From: Streptomyces sp. CG1
Lineage (GTDB): Bacteria > Actinomycetota > Actinomycetes > Streptomycetales > Streptomycetaceae
Assembly (NCBI RefSeq): GCF_041080625.1
Contig: NZ_CP163518.1
Coordinates: forward strand, 3,286,001 to 3,350,000
Direction of reading: 5' to 3'
DNA: 64,000 nucleotides
The position numbers were made by a program, and so were the translations under genes. The notes under the pieces are model-generated. The model worked only from the letters and a program-made list of their open reading frames with translations, had not been told where the DNA came from and made no database searches. The stretch's first letter is position 1, and each line of letters opens with the position of its first letter. Positions 18,545 to 27,151 of the stretch are shown in pieces.

Positions 18545-19549
18545 TCAGACGGCGAGCTGGTCATTGCGCTTCAGCCAGCGGAAGTAGAAGGAGGTGAAGA
18601 CGGTGACGATCGACAGCAGCAGTACGCCGTACGCGGCGGACTGGGCGAAGTCACGCGGCTGCTGTCCGAAGCCCAGGTAGTAGGCCCAGGTGACGAGGAT
18701 CTGGGCGTCGGGGGCGCTGGTCGGGCCGAACAGCAGGAAGATGATGGCGAACTGGTTGAAGGTCCAGATGATGCCGAGGAGTACGACGGTGGAGCTGACG
18801 GACCGCAGCCCCGGCAGGGTGACGTGCCGGAAGCGCTGCCAGGCGTTCGCGCCGTCCATCTCGGCGGCCTCGTAGAGCGAGGAGTCGATGGACTGCAGGC
18901 CGCCGAGCAGCGAGAGCATCATGAACGGCACACCGCACCAGGTGTTGACCATGATGGCGGCGAACCGCTGCCAGAAGGTGTCCTCCAGCCACTGCGGCTG
19001 GGGCATGTGCAGCGCGTGCAGGACCTGGTTCATCACGCCCGAGTCGGAGAGCATGATCCGCCAGGAGAAGACGGTGACGAAGGTCGGCACGGCCCAGGGC
19101 ACGACCAGCAGCAGCCGGTAGAGGGTGCGTCCGCGCAGCTTCTCGTTGAGCATGAGCGCGAGGCCCAGGCCGAGCGTGTAGTGCAGGGCCACACAGGCGG
19201 CCGTCCAGACGACGGTCCACAGGAAGTGCGACCAGAAGCGGTCGTACGACAGCGGGCCGAACAGGATGTCCTTGTAGTTGCCGAGCCCGATGAACTTGTA
19301 GGCGGCCGCGATGTGGTTGACGCCGATCGTGCGCGCCGAGTTGAGGCTGTTGGCGTCCGTCAGCGTCAGGTAGACACCGCGGATCAGCGGATAGGCCACG
19401 ATGACGGCGAGTACGAGGACCACCGGGGCGATCATCGCGTAGGCGTACCAGTACTTCTGGTAGCCGTTTCTGATGCGCTGCCCCAGCCCGGGCCGAGGCC
19501 CGCGGTCACCGCGGCGCTTGCCGGTCGCGCGGTCGATGGCGACTGTCAT
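18545..19549 (-). CDS. malF: Maltose/maltodextrin ABC transporter permease MalF
   Basis: 334 residues, ATG preceded by GAAGG. Six or more membrane segments; the EAA loop reads LYEAAEMDGANAWQRFRHVTLPGL. Its stop lies 20 bases before the malG start, so malF and malG are co-transcribed. It forms the membrane channel with MalG and receives substrate from the MalE lipoprotein. It lacks the long periplasmic loop of the enterobacterial MalF, as is usual in Gram-positive bacteria. Confidence 0.92.
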   Translation of the reverse strand: MTVAIDRATGKRRGDRGPRPGLGQRIRNGYQKYWYAYAMIAPVVLVLAVIVAYPLIRGVYLTLTDANSLNSARTIGVNHIAAAYKFIGLGNYKDILFGPLSYDRFWSHFLWTVVWTAACVALHYTLGLGLALMLNEKLRGRTLYRLLLVVPWAVPTFVTVFSWRIMLSDSGVMNQVLHALHMPQPQWLEDTFWQRFAAIMVNTWCGVPFMMLSLLGGLQSIDSSLYEAAEMDGANAWQRFRHVTLPGLRSVSSTVVLLGIIWTFNQFAIIFLLFGPTSAPDAQILVTWAYYLGFGQQPRDFAQSAAYGVLLLSIVTVFTSFYFRWLKRNDQLAV

Positions 19550-19596
19550 GGTTCGACACCTTCAAAACGATCAGGAGTTGGGCCGGGCACAGGGCG

Positions 19597-19651
19597 GTGG
19601 CCGCCGGATCCTTCCCCCCCCCGTTCTGTGCCGGGAGGATCCGACGGCCAC
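19597..19651 (-). terminator. Long hairpin between malE and malF
   Basis: A 16-bp stem with one mismatch (19597-19612 with 19636-19651) and a 23-base loop sits in the 108-base gap after malE. There is no T run. Such hairpins between the binding-protein gene and permease genes commonly stabilise or attenuate the mRNA so that binding protein is made in excess. Confidence 0.7.
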
Positions 19652-19657
19652 GCGGGC

Positions 19658-20932
19658 TCACTTGCTGAAGTCGGGCACCAGCTTGGCGATGGCGGCCTCG
19701 GCGTTGCTCAGGCCCGTGTCCAGCGGCTCCTTGCCACCGGCGATCTTCGCCAGCTCGGTGTCGAGGGGAACCCACAGGGAGCTGTACTCGGGCAGCGCCG
19801 GGCGGGGCTGGGCGGCGGTCAGGACACTCTGGAAGCCGGCGATGCCGGGGTCGGCCTTGACCTGCGCGGTGTAGGCGTCGGAGCGGGTGGGCAGGGTGGA
19901 GTTCTTCAGTGCGATGGTCTCCTGGGAGGTCGCCGAGGTCATGAACTTCACGAACTTCAGGGCCGCGTCCTGGTGGGCCTTGTCGGAGCCGGCGTAGACG
20001 GAGAGGTTGTGGCCGCCGGTCGGGGCGCCCGCCTTCCCGCTGGAGCCCGCCGGGACGACGGCGATACCGAGGTTGGACTTGTCCTTGAAGGCGCTGCCCT
20101 TGTAGATGTTCGTGATCTCCCAGGGTCCCTGGACGATCGCGGCGACCTTGCCGTTGACGAACGCGTCCTGGATGTGGGCGTAGGCGTCGGCGGTGGTGTC
20201 GGCCTTGTGCAGGCCCTGCCCGGAGAAGGTGCTCAGCCAGGTGCCGTAGGCCTTCTTGGCGGCGGGCGAGTCGACGGTGATCTTCTTGGCGGTGGCGTCG
20301 ACGGTGTCGGTGCCCTCGCCGTAGAGGAAGGTCTGTGCGTAGTAGGCCTGGGTGGAGCCCCAGTAGCCGTACACCTTGTCCTTGGAGTCGATCTTGGCGG
20401 CGTCGGACTTCAGCTCGTCCCAGGTCTTGGGGGCGTCGGTGATGCCGGCCTGCTTGAACAGGGCCTTGTTGTAGACGAGGGCGAGGGTGTCGGTGACCAG
20501 CGGGGCGCCGTAGGTCTTGCCCTGGTACTGGGCCTGCTTGATCAGGCTGGGCTGGAACTTGGCCTGGTCGGCGAGGGCCTCGGTGCCGTCCAGCGGCAGG
20601 AAGTAGCCCTTCTTCGCGAAGGCCGGGGTCCAGCCGACCTCGGAGCGCAGGACGTCCGGCGCGCCCTTGGAGCCGGCCGCGGTGTCGAACTTGTTCTGCG
20701 CCTGGTCGAAGGGCACGTTGATGTAGGTGACCTTGATGTTCTTGTTGGCCGCCTCGAACTGCTTGACCAGGGCCTGGTACGTCGGCGCCTCGTTCGTGGC
20801 GTTGGAGGTGTCCCACCACGTGATGGTGACCGGGCCGCCGGCCTTGCCGCTGTCGCTGCTCCCGCCGCCGCAGGCCGTCGCCGCCAGGGCGAGGGACGCC
20901 ACCAGCGCGGAGGCCGCTATGCCACGCCGCAT
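19658..20932 (-). CDS. malE: Maltose/maltodextrin-binding lipoprotein MalE
   Basis: 424 residues; AAGGAG precedes the ATG. Lipoprotein signal with lipobox TACGGG (Cys 21). The family-1 solute-binding fold is recognisable from TITWWDTSN, PFDQAQNKF, NKALFKQAGI..PKTWDEL and the GPWEI segment. It binds maltodextrins outside the membrane and delivers them to MalFG. It is the first gene of malEFG and is divergent from malR across 382 bases containing CTTGCAG-type elements. Confidence 0.93.
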   Translation of the reverse strand: MRRGIAASALVASLALAATACGGGSSDSGKAGGPVTITWWDTSNATNEAPTYQALVKQFEAANKNIKVTYINVPFDQAQNKFDTAAGSKGAPDVLRSEVGWTPAFAKKGYFLPLDGTEALADQAKFQPSLIKQAQYQGKTYGAPLVTDTLALVYNKALFKQAGITDAPKTWDELKSDAAKIDSKDKVYGYWGSTQAYYAQTFLYGEGTDTVDATAKKITVDSPAAKKAYGTWLSTFSGQGLHKADTTADAYAHIQDAFVNGKVAAIVQGPWEITNIYKGSAFKDKSNLGIAVVPAGSSGKAGAPTGGHNLSVYAGSDKAHQDAALKFVKFMTSATSQETIALKNSTLPTRSDAYTAQVKADPGIAGFQSVLTAAQPRPALPEYSSLWVPLDTELAKIAGGKEPLDTGLSNAEAAIAKLVPDFSK

Positions 20933-21314
20933 GAGTTCTCCTTGAGGGGTTAGGCCCGTGTCAGGCAGGGGGCGGTCCCGTCCACCGTCCCCGCGGTCTT
21001 GCCGACTGCGCCGTTGCGGCGGCCGGGCGACTGGGAACGTAACAGCGATGTAAGCGGTGCGAAAGACCTTGCAGAAAAAAAGTGCAAGGGAACACGATGG
21101 TTACCCCGCCGTGACCGGGACTCGACCCCCGCGCAACCGCGCATTGGAGCCGATGGGGCGGCACGGGGGCACTTGTGCAAGACTCTGCAAGCTCTTGCCA
21201 CCAGATTTTCGAGGGAGCGCGATGAGGCAGCAACCCAGGGCGGGCCGTCCGGCGGGCCGGGCGCGGCGTCCGGCCGGTGTGCAAGGCGACATACGACCGG
21301 TACAGTCCAGTGCC
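20933..21314. promoter_or_regulatory. malE-malR divergent control region with CTTGCAG-type elements
   Basis: No gene in this 382-base gap. Two clusters of related hexamer/heptamers are seen: CTTGCAG at 21068-21074 facing TGCAAG at 21083-21088, and TGCAAG at 21176-21181, CTGCAAG at 21185-21191 and CTTGC at 21194-21198. CTTGCAG-like repeats are the reported recognition elements of the streptomycete maltose repressor (MalR/Reg1). The first cluster is placed to control malE and the second malR or both. Exact promoters cannot be fixed by eye. Confidence 0.6.
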
Positions 21315-22349
21315 GTGACCACACGGCTTGCCGACATCGCTGCGCAGGCGGGGGTGAGCGAAGCGACCGTCAGCAGGGTCCTCAACGGGAAGCCGGGCGT
21401 CGCCGCCACCACCCGCCAGTCCGTGCTCGCCGCGCTGGACGTCCTCGGCTACGAGCGCCCGGTGCGGCTGCGGCAGCGCAGCGAGGGGCTGGTCGGTCTG
21501 ATCACGCCCGAGCTGGAGAACCCGATATTCCCGGCACTGGCCCAGGTCATCGGCCAGGCGCTCACCCGGCAGGGCTATACGCCGGTGCTCGCCACGCAGA
21601 CGCCGGGCGGGTCGACCGAGGACGAGCTGACCGAGATGCTGGTGGACCGCGGGGTCGCCGGGATCATCTATGTCTCCGGGCTGCACGCCGACACCACCGC
21701 CGACATGCAGCGCTATGAGCGGCTGCGGGCGCAGGGCGTGCCGTTCGTGCTGGTGGACGGGTTCTCGCCGAAGGTGCAGGCGCCGTTCATCTCTCCCGAC
21801 GACCGGGCCGCGATGACGCTCGCGGTGACCCATTTGGTGTCGCTGGGGCACACCCGTGTCGGGCTGGCGCTCGGGCCGAAGCGGTTCGTGCCGGTGCAGC
21901 GCAAGATCGAGGGCTTCGTGCGGGCCGTGCAGGACCAGTTGGGGCTCGCCGCAGAGGTGATCGAGACCGAGCTGATCCAGCACTCGCTGTACACGCTGGA
22001 GGGCGGCCAGGCGGCGGCCACGGCGCTGATCGAGCGGCGCTGTACGGCCGTGGTGTGCGCCAGCGACATGATGGCGCTCGGTGCGATAAGGGCGGCCCGG
22101 CAGCTGGGGCTGGAGGTGCCCCGGGACGTGTCGGTGGTCGGCTTCGACGACTCCCCGCTGATCGCCTTCACCGATCCGCCGCTGACCACGGTCCGCAAGC
22201 CGGTGCCGGCGATGGGGCAGGCCGCGGTGCGCACGCTGCTGGAGGAGATCGGCGGGACACCCGCGCCGCACAGTGAGTTCGTGTTCATGCCGGAGTTGGT
22301 GGTGCGCGGTTCGACCGCTTCGGCACCGAATGTCGTCCGAACGTCGTAG
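21315..22349 (+). CDS. malR: LacI-family maltose regulon repressor MalR
   Basis: 344 residues from the GTG at the exact family start (TTRLADIAAQAGVSEATVSRVLNGKPG); in-frame ATG codons upstream would add a sequence unlike the family. The N-terminal LacI helix-turn-helix spans about 4-25, followed by the hinge (TRQSVLAALDVLGYERP) and a periplasmic-binding-like effector domain (LVGLITPELENPIF, FDDSPLIAFTDPPLTTV). It represses malEFG and probably the amylase genes; maltose-type sugars relieve repression. The sequence closely resembles what I remember of MalR/Reg1 of S. coelicolor and S. lividans. Confidence 0.93.
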   Translation: MTTRLADIAAQAGVSEATVSRVLNGKPGVAATTRQSVLAALDVLGYERPVRLRQRSEGLVGLITPELENPIFPALAQVIGQALTRQGYTPVLATQTPGGSTEDELTEMLVDRGVAGIIYVSGLHADTTADMQRYERLRAQGVPFVLVDGFSPKVQAPFISPDDRAAMTLAVTHLVSLGHTRVGLALGPKRFVPVQRKIEGFVRAVQDQLGLAAEVIETELIQHSLYTLEGGQAAATALIERRCTAVVCASDMMALGAIRAARQLGLEVPRDVSVVGFDDSPLIAFTDPPLTTVRKPVPAMGQAAVRTLLEEIGGTPAPHSEFVFMPELVVRGSTASAPNVVRTS

Positions 22350-22417
22350 AACGTGCGGGGCGGACCCGACCTTGGGATGATCTGGCGAGGAAGCCTTTTC
22401 TGGCAGACTCTGTGCCT

Positions 22418-23290
22418 ATGAGTGACTCGACCGTGACAGAGCAGGAAGGTCGCGAGGAGGTGGCCGTTCCGCGGCCGGTCACGGGTGAGCGCGACCGAGG
22501 GGGTCTGCCGGGTGTGCTGGGCCGGCTCCGGTCACCGCGGCGGCCCAGGTTCTGGTTCGAGATCCTTCTGATCGCGGTGAGTTACTGGACGTACTCACTG
22601 ATCCGCAACGCGGTCCCGGAACAGAAAGCCGAGGCGCTGCGCAACGCGGACTGGATCTGGCGGAGCGAGCACCACCTGGGCATCGCCGTCGAGCAGGGTG
22701 TCAACCACACGCTGAACTCGGTGACATGGCTGATCATCGGGATGAACTACTACTACGCCACACTGCACTTCATCATCACGGTCGGTGTTCTGGTGTGGCT
22801 GTACCGATGGCACCCCGGCCGCTATGCGGCGGCCCGGCTGGTGCTGTTCGCGACGACGGGTGTGGCCCTCCTCGGTTACTACCTGTTTCCGCTCGCCCCG
22901 CCCCGGCTGATGCGCGACGGACACTTCGTGGACACGGTTCTGCTGCACCACACCTGGGGCTCGATGGCCTCGGGCGATCTGAAGCACATGTCGAACCAGT
23001 ACGCGGCGATGCCGTCGATGCACATCGGCTGGTCGCTGTGGTGCGGGCTGACGATCTTCGCGCTGGCGTCGGTGCCATGGGTGCGGGTGTTGGGCCTGTC
23101 GTACCCGGCGACCACCCTGCTGGTCATCGTTGCCACCGCCAACCACTTCTGGCTGGACGCGGTGGGCGGTGTGCTGTGCCTGGCGTTCGGTTTCACGGTG
23201 GCCCGGGTGTGGTACAGCGCGCTGCCGTACCGGCTGCCGCGGATCGCCCCGGCCCACGTGCCCGAGCCGGCCCCGGCGTCCTGCGCCTGA
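22418..23290 (+). CDS. PAP2-family integral membrane phosphatase/phosphotransferase
   Basis: 290 residues; a GTG two codons earlier is possible. About six membrane helices. PAP2_3-type motifs: PLAPPRLM, the AMPSMHIGW segment (PSMH) and ANHFWLDAVGG, in which His and Asp should form the catalytic site. Related proteins act on lipid phosphates or transfer inositol phosphate to lipids. The conserved VEQGVNHTLNS stretch is shared by actinobacterial members. It is probably transcribed alone and converges on glnE with an 8-base gap. Confidence 0.85.
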   Translation: MSDSTVTEQEGREEVAVPRPVTGERDRGGLPGVLGRLRSPRRPRFWFEILLIAVSYWTYSLIRNAVPEQKAEALRNADWIWRSEHHLGIAVEQGVNHTLNSVTWLIIGMNYYYATLHFIITVGVLVWLYRWHPGRYAAARLVLFATTGVALLGYYLFPLAPPRLMRDGHFVDTVLLHHTWGSMASGDLKHMSNQYAAMPSMHIGWSLWCGLTIFALASVPWVRVLGLSYPATTLLVIVATANHFWLDAVGGVLCLAFGFTVARVWYSALPYRLPRIAPAHVPEPAPASCA

Positions 23291-23298
23291 GGGCGACG

Positions 23299-26200
23299 TC
23301 ACGCTCCGTCACCGTAGAACAGTTCCTCCACCACCATGCGCGCCCTTCGCGTCGTACGGCGGTACGCGTCCAGCATGTCTCCCGCGTGACCTGCGCCGTA
23401 GCCCAGGTAGCGGCCCACGGCGGCCAGTTCGCGGGGCTCGGTGGGGAAGGTGTCCCCGGCCCGGCCGCGGACCAGCATCACCGCGTTGCGCACCCGGGTG
23501 GCCAGCACCCAGGCCTCGTCCAGGATCTCCGCCTCCTCGGCCGTCAGCAGCCCGGCCTCGCGCGCGGCGGCCAGCGCCTCGCGGGTGCGGGTGGTGCGCA
23601 GGCCGGGGTGGTCCCAGCCGTGCCGGAGCTGGAAGAGCTGCACGGTCCACTCGACGTCGGACAGGCCGCCCGGGCCCAGCTTCGTGTGCAGCTTGGGATC
23701 GGCGCCGCGAGGGAGGCGCTCGGACTCCATACGGGCCTTGAGCCGGCGGATCTCACGGACGGCGTCCTCCGGCAGGCCGTGCCGCGGGTAGCGCAGCGGG
23801 TCGATCAGTTCCGTGAAGCGGCGGCCCAGGTCCTCGTCCCCGGCCACCGCTTCCGCGCGCAGCAGCGCCTGGGACTCCCAGACCAGGGACCAGCGGCGGT
23901 AGTACGCCTCGTACGCCTTCAGGGTGCGCACCAGCGGGCCCGACTTGCCCTCCGGGCGCAGGTCGGCGTCGATGAGCAGCGGCGGGTCGGCGCTGGGCAG
24001 CTGGAGCAGGCGGCGCATCTCGGCGACGACCTTGTTCGCGGCGGCGGCTGCCTCGTGCTCGTCGACGCCGTCCTGCGGTTCGTGTACGAAGACGACGTCC
24101 GCGTCGGAGCCGTAGCCCAGCTCATGGCCGCCGAACCGGCCCATTCCTATCATCGCGAAGCGGGTGGGGAGCGTGTCGCCCCAGCCCTCCCGGACCACCG
24201 CGCGCAGGGTGCCCGCGAGGGTGGCGGCGGTGAGGTCGGACACCGCCGCGCCGACCCGGTCCACCAGGGCGCCCTGGTCGGCCTCGGCGGGGCTGGTCTC
24301 GGTGCCGTAGGAGCCGACGATGTCGGCGGCCGCGGTGCGGAACAGCTCGCGGCGGCGTACGCCACGGGCCGCGGTGACGGCCTGCTCGGCGTTCTCCGCA
24401 CGGCGCACGGCGGCCAGGATCTCCTGCTCCAGGGGCGCGCGCTCGCGGAGCGCCAGCCCGGCTCCGCGCATGCCGGTGCCGTCGCCGTCGCCCAGCAGGG
24501 CCACCGCCTCGGGGGCGCGCATGAGGAGGTCGGGGGCGAGGCGGCCCGCCGAGAGGACGCGGGCCAGGTTCTCCGCCGCGGCGCCCTCGTCGCGGAGCAG
24601 GCGCAGGTACCAGGGGGTCTTGCCCAGCGCGTCCGAGACCTTGCGGAAGTTCAGCAGGCCCGCGTCCGGGTCCGCCGAGTCGGCGAACCAGCCGAGGAGG
24701 ACGGGGAGGAGGGTCCGCTGGATGGCCGCCTTGCGGGTCACGCCCGAGGCCAGGGCCTCCAGGTGGCGCAGGGCCGCTGCCGGGTCGGCGTAGCCGAGGG
24801 CGACCAGGCGTGCGCGGGCCGCTTCAAGGCTCAGGCGGGCCTCGCCCGGGGCGAGCTGGGCGACGGCGTCCAGGAGCGGGCGGTAGAAGAGTTTTTCGTG
24901 GAGTCTGCGTACGACGCCCGTGTGCCGCTTCCATTCTCGGATCAGCTCCGCCGCCGGGTCCGTGCGCAGGCCCAGGGAGCGGCCGAGGCGCCGCTGGTCC
25001 TCCTCGCCGACGGGGACCAGGTGGGTGCGGCGCAGGCGGTAGAGCTGGATGCGGTGCTCCATGCTGCGCAGGAAGCGGTACGCCTCGCCGAGGCGGGCGG
25101 CGTCCTCGCGGCCCACGTAGCCTCCGGCGGCCAGGGCCTGGAGGGCGTCCAGGGTGGTGCCGCTGCGCAGGGTGGGGTCGGTGCGGCCGTGGACCAACTG
25201 CAGGAGCTGGACGGCGAATTCGACGTCGCGGAGGCCGCCGGGACCCAGTTTGAGTTCTCTTTCGATCTCGGACGCGGGGATGTTCTCCACGACCCTGCGG
25301 CGCATCTTCTGGACGTCCGCCACGAAGTTCTCGCGTTCCGCCGCCGTCCAGACCAGGGGTTCCAGCGCGTCGATGTACGCCCGGCCCAGGTCGGCGTCGC
25401 CGGCCACCGGGCGGGCCTTGAGCAGGGCCTGGAACTCCCAGGTTTTCGCCCAGCGTTGGTAGTAGGCGAGGTGGGAGGAGAGGGTGCGGACGAGGGGGCC
25501 GTTGCGGCCCTCGGGGCGGAGGTTGGCGTCCACCGGCCAGATGGAGCCCTCGACAGTCGTCTCCGAGCAGATCCTCATGAGGTGCGAGGCGAGGCGGGTG
25601 GCGGAGGTGAGCGCCTTGGCCTCGGTGGTGGCTTCGGCTGCCTCCGCTACGAAGATCACGTCCACGTCGGAGACGTAGTTCAGCTCGTGGCCGCCGCACT
25701 TGCCCATCGCGATCACCGCGAGGCGGCAGGCGGCGGTGTCCTCGGGGGCGTGCGCCTGCGCTATGGCCAGGGCCGTGCGGAGGGTGGCGGTGGCGAGGTC
25801 CGCCAGTTCGGCGGCCGTCTCGGCGACGTCGGTCGTGCCGCAGACGTCTCGGGCGGCGATGGAGAGGAGGCAGCGGCGGTAGGCCACGCGCAGGGAGACG
25901 GGGTCGGTGGCGCCGGCCAGGCCGCGCTCGAACTCCATGAGGCCCGGGTGCAGGTCCTGCGGCTCGTACATGACGAGGGCCTGCCAGTCTGCGGGGTGGC
26001 GGGCCAGGTGGTCGGTGAGGGCGGCGGAGGCGCCGAGGACACCCAGGAGGCGGTCGCGGAGGGGCTTGGCCGCGATGAGAGTGTCGAGCAGTTCACGGTG
26101 GGCCGCGGGGCCGTCCTGGGCCTCCAGGAGGCGGACGAGACCGTGCAGGGCGAGGTCGGGGTCGGCGGTGGCGCCGAGGGCTTCCAGGAGGACCGGGTCG

Positions 26201-26313
26201 TCGCGGACGGGGGTGAGTTCCGGGCCGTCCAGGAGGCGCTCTGCGGCGGAGGGGTCGGTGAAGCCGTGTCGGAGCAGGCGGGTGAAGGTGCTGCTTCTGC
26301 GGCCCGGCGTCAT
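23299..26313 (-). CDS. glnE: Glutamine synthetase adenylyltransferase / adenylyl-removing enzyme
   Basis: 1004 residues; the ATG is preceded by GGGAGG at eight bases. It has two homologous nucleotidyltransferase halves. The N-terminal half has MGKCGGHELNYVSDVDVIF (adenylyl-removing domain) and the C-terminal half has MGRFGGHELGYGSDADVVF (adenylylating domain), each followed by a helical glutamine synthetase regulatory domain (TKLGPGGLSDVEW near the end). It modifies GlnA-type glutamine synthetase in response to nitrogen state. Length is normal for the genus. The upstream 838 bases hold tandem repeats. Confidence 0.95.
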   Translation of the reverse strand: MTPGRRSSTFTRLLRHGFTDPSAAERLLDGPELTPVRDDPVLLEALGATADPDLALHGLVRLLEAQDGPAAHRELLDTLIAAKPLRDRLLGVLGASAALTDHLARHPADWQALVMYEPQDLHPGLMEFERGLAGATDPVSLRVAYRRCLLSIAARDVCGTTDVAETAAELADLATATLRTALAIAQAHAPEDTAACRLAVIAMGKCGGHELNYVSDVDVIFVAEAAEATTEAKALTSATRLASHLMRICSETTVEGSIWPVDANLRPEGRNGPLVRTLSSHLAYYQRWAKTWEFQALLKARPVAGDADLGRAYIDALEPLVWTAAERENFVADVQKMRRRVVENIPASEIERELKLGPGGLRDVEFAVQLLQLVHGRTDPTLRSGTTLDALQALAAGGYVGREDAARLGEAYRFLRSMEHRIQLYRLRRTHLVPVGEEDQRRLGRSLGLRTDPAAELIREWKRHTGVVRRLHEKLFYRPLLDAVAQLAPGEARLSLEAARARLVALGYADPAAALRHLEALASGVTRKAAIQRTLLPVLLGWFADSADPDAGLLNFRKVSDALGKTPWYLRLLRDEGAAAENLARVLSAGRLAPDLLMRAPEAVALLGDGDGTGMRGAGLALRERAPLEQEILAAVRRAENAEQAVTAARGVRRRELFRTAAADIVGSYGTETSPAEADQGALVDRVGAAVSDLTAATLAGTLRAVVREGWGDTLPTRFAMIGMGRFGGHELGYGSDADVVFVHEPQDGVDEHEAAAAANKVVAEMRRLLQLPSADPPLLIDADLRPEGKSGPLVRTLKAYEAYYRRWSLVWESQALLRAEAVAGDEDLGRRFTELIDPLRYPRHGLPEDAVREIRRLKARMESERLPRGADPKLHTKLGPGGLSDVEWTVQLFQLRHGWDHPGLRTTRTREALAAAREAGLLTAEEAEILDEAWVLATRVRNAVMLVRGRAGDTFPTEPRELAAVGRYLGYGAGHAGDMLDAYRRTTRRARMVVEELFYGDGA

Positions 26314-26417
26314 CTCCGTGGCCTCCCCTCGGGTGTGGTCTTCCTGGCCAGAGCCTATCTGGCGGGGGGACGGGGGCTGGGGGGCTTCGGGGGGCGAATG
26401 CGGGTGCGGGTACGGCG

Positions 26418-26540
26418 GCGCAGGCACGGGGGTGGGTGCGGGTGCAGCGGCGCAGGCACGGGGGCGGGTGCGGGTGCAGCGGCGCAGGCACGGGGGCGGG
26501 TGCGGGTGCAGCGGCGCAGGCACGGGGGTGGATGCGTCGT
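26418..26540. repeat. 32-bp tandem repeat array
   Basis: Units beginning GCGCAGGCAC start at 26418, 26450, 26482 and 26514, exactly 32 bases apart. Copies 2 and 3 are near identical, copy 1 differs at a base or two and copy 4 decays after ~20 bases. A 32-base period is not a multiple of three, which argues against a coding repeat. Confidence 0.9.
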
Positions 26541-26740
26541 CGTGGGTGCGGGTGCGTCGTCGCGAGTGCGGGTACGGGAGCGGCGGCGCGGGCACAGGGG
26601 CGTCGTCGCGGGCACGGGGGCGGGTGCGGGGGCGGGTGCGTCGTTGCGGAGGCGAGTGCGGGTGCGCCGTCGCGGGTGCGGGGGCGGCGTCGCGATGGCG
26701 GGGGCGGGGGCGGCGTTGCGGAGGCGAGTGCGGGTGCGCC

Positions 26741-26832
26741 GTCGCGGGGGCGGGGGCGGCGTCGCGGGGGCGGGGGCGGCGTCGCGGGGGCGGGGGCGGC
26801 GTCGCGGGGGCGGGGGCGGCGTCGCGGGGGCG
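26741..26832. repeat. 20-bp tandem repeat array
   Basis: Four perfect copies of the unit starting GTCGCGGGGGCGGGGGCGGC at 26741, 26761, 26781 and 26801, with a 12-base partial copy at 26821. Runs of five or more G on one strand, regularly spaced, could form G-quadruplex structure. Confidence 0.95.
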
Positions 26833-27044
26833 CCTGTGCCTGCGGCGGCCCGTGTGGGTGCGTCGCGGCTTGTGTCGCGCCTACGGTGGGTGGGGAGCCG
26901 GTGCCGCGCCGGGTGGTGTGCGTCCTCGGTCCGGCGGACTGCTTCTCCGTGGGGTTTCCGGTGTTCTCGCTGGCCGCTGCGGGCGGACACCACCCGCCAC
27001 GTCCCCTGCCCGCCGTACGCAGCTGGGGGCCGGCGACAGCAGTA

Positions 27045-27066
27045 GTTCATCCGTTCTTCACCATCT
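27045..27066 (+). promoter_or_regulatory. Candidate PHO box (PhoP site)
   Basis: Two adjacent 11-base units, GTTCATCCGTT (27045-27055) and CTTCACCATCT (27056-27066), fit the direct-repeat design of Streptomyces PhoP sites, whose consensus unit begins G(G/T)TCAYYYR. It is about 85 bases upstream of a secreted phosphoesterase gene, which supports the reading. By-eye match only. Confidence 0.45.
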
Positions 27067-27151
27067 CGGTTGGGTGTCGTGATGCGGGGGAATATTGGCG
27101 TGTGCATGCTCTGTCCGCACCGCCAGCCCCGTCCCCTACCCGGAGGTTGAT

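Larger units (their letters stand above)
26314..27151. other. Gene-free 838-base segment between glnE and the phosphoesterase operon
   Basis: Divergent region with no credible gene. The glnE-proximal half is strongly purine-skewed, low-complexity GC sequence with two tandem arrays (32-bp and 20-bp units) and degenerate GCGGGTGCG-type runs between. The right quarter has a candidate PHO box and the ribosome binding site of the phosphoesterase gene. Long open frames across it are products of repeat composition and GC bias. Confidence 0.8.

Noticed and set aside
26418..26832. Possible CRISPR array
   Set aside because: Units are contiguous with no unique spacers, no palindromic repeat and no cas genes nearby.
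22726..27045. 1439-codon open frame antisense to glnE and running through the tandem repeats
   Set aside because: Same shadow effect, extended by repeats without stops. It covers the PAP2 gene, glnE and a non-coding region and encodes low-complexity sequence.
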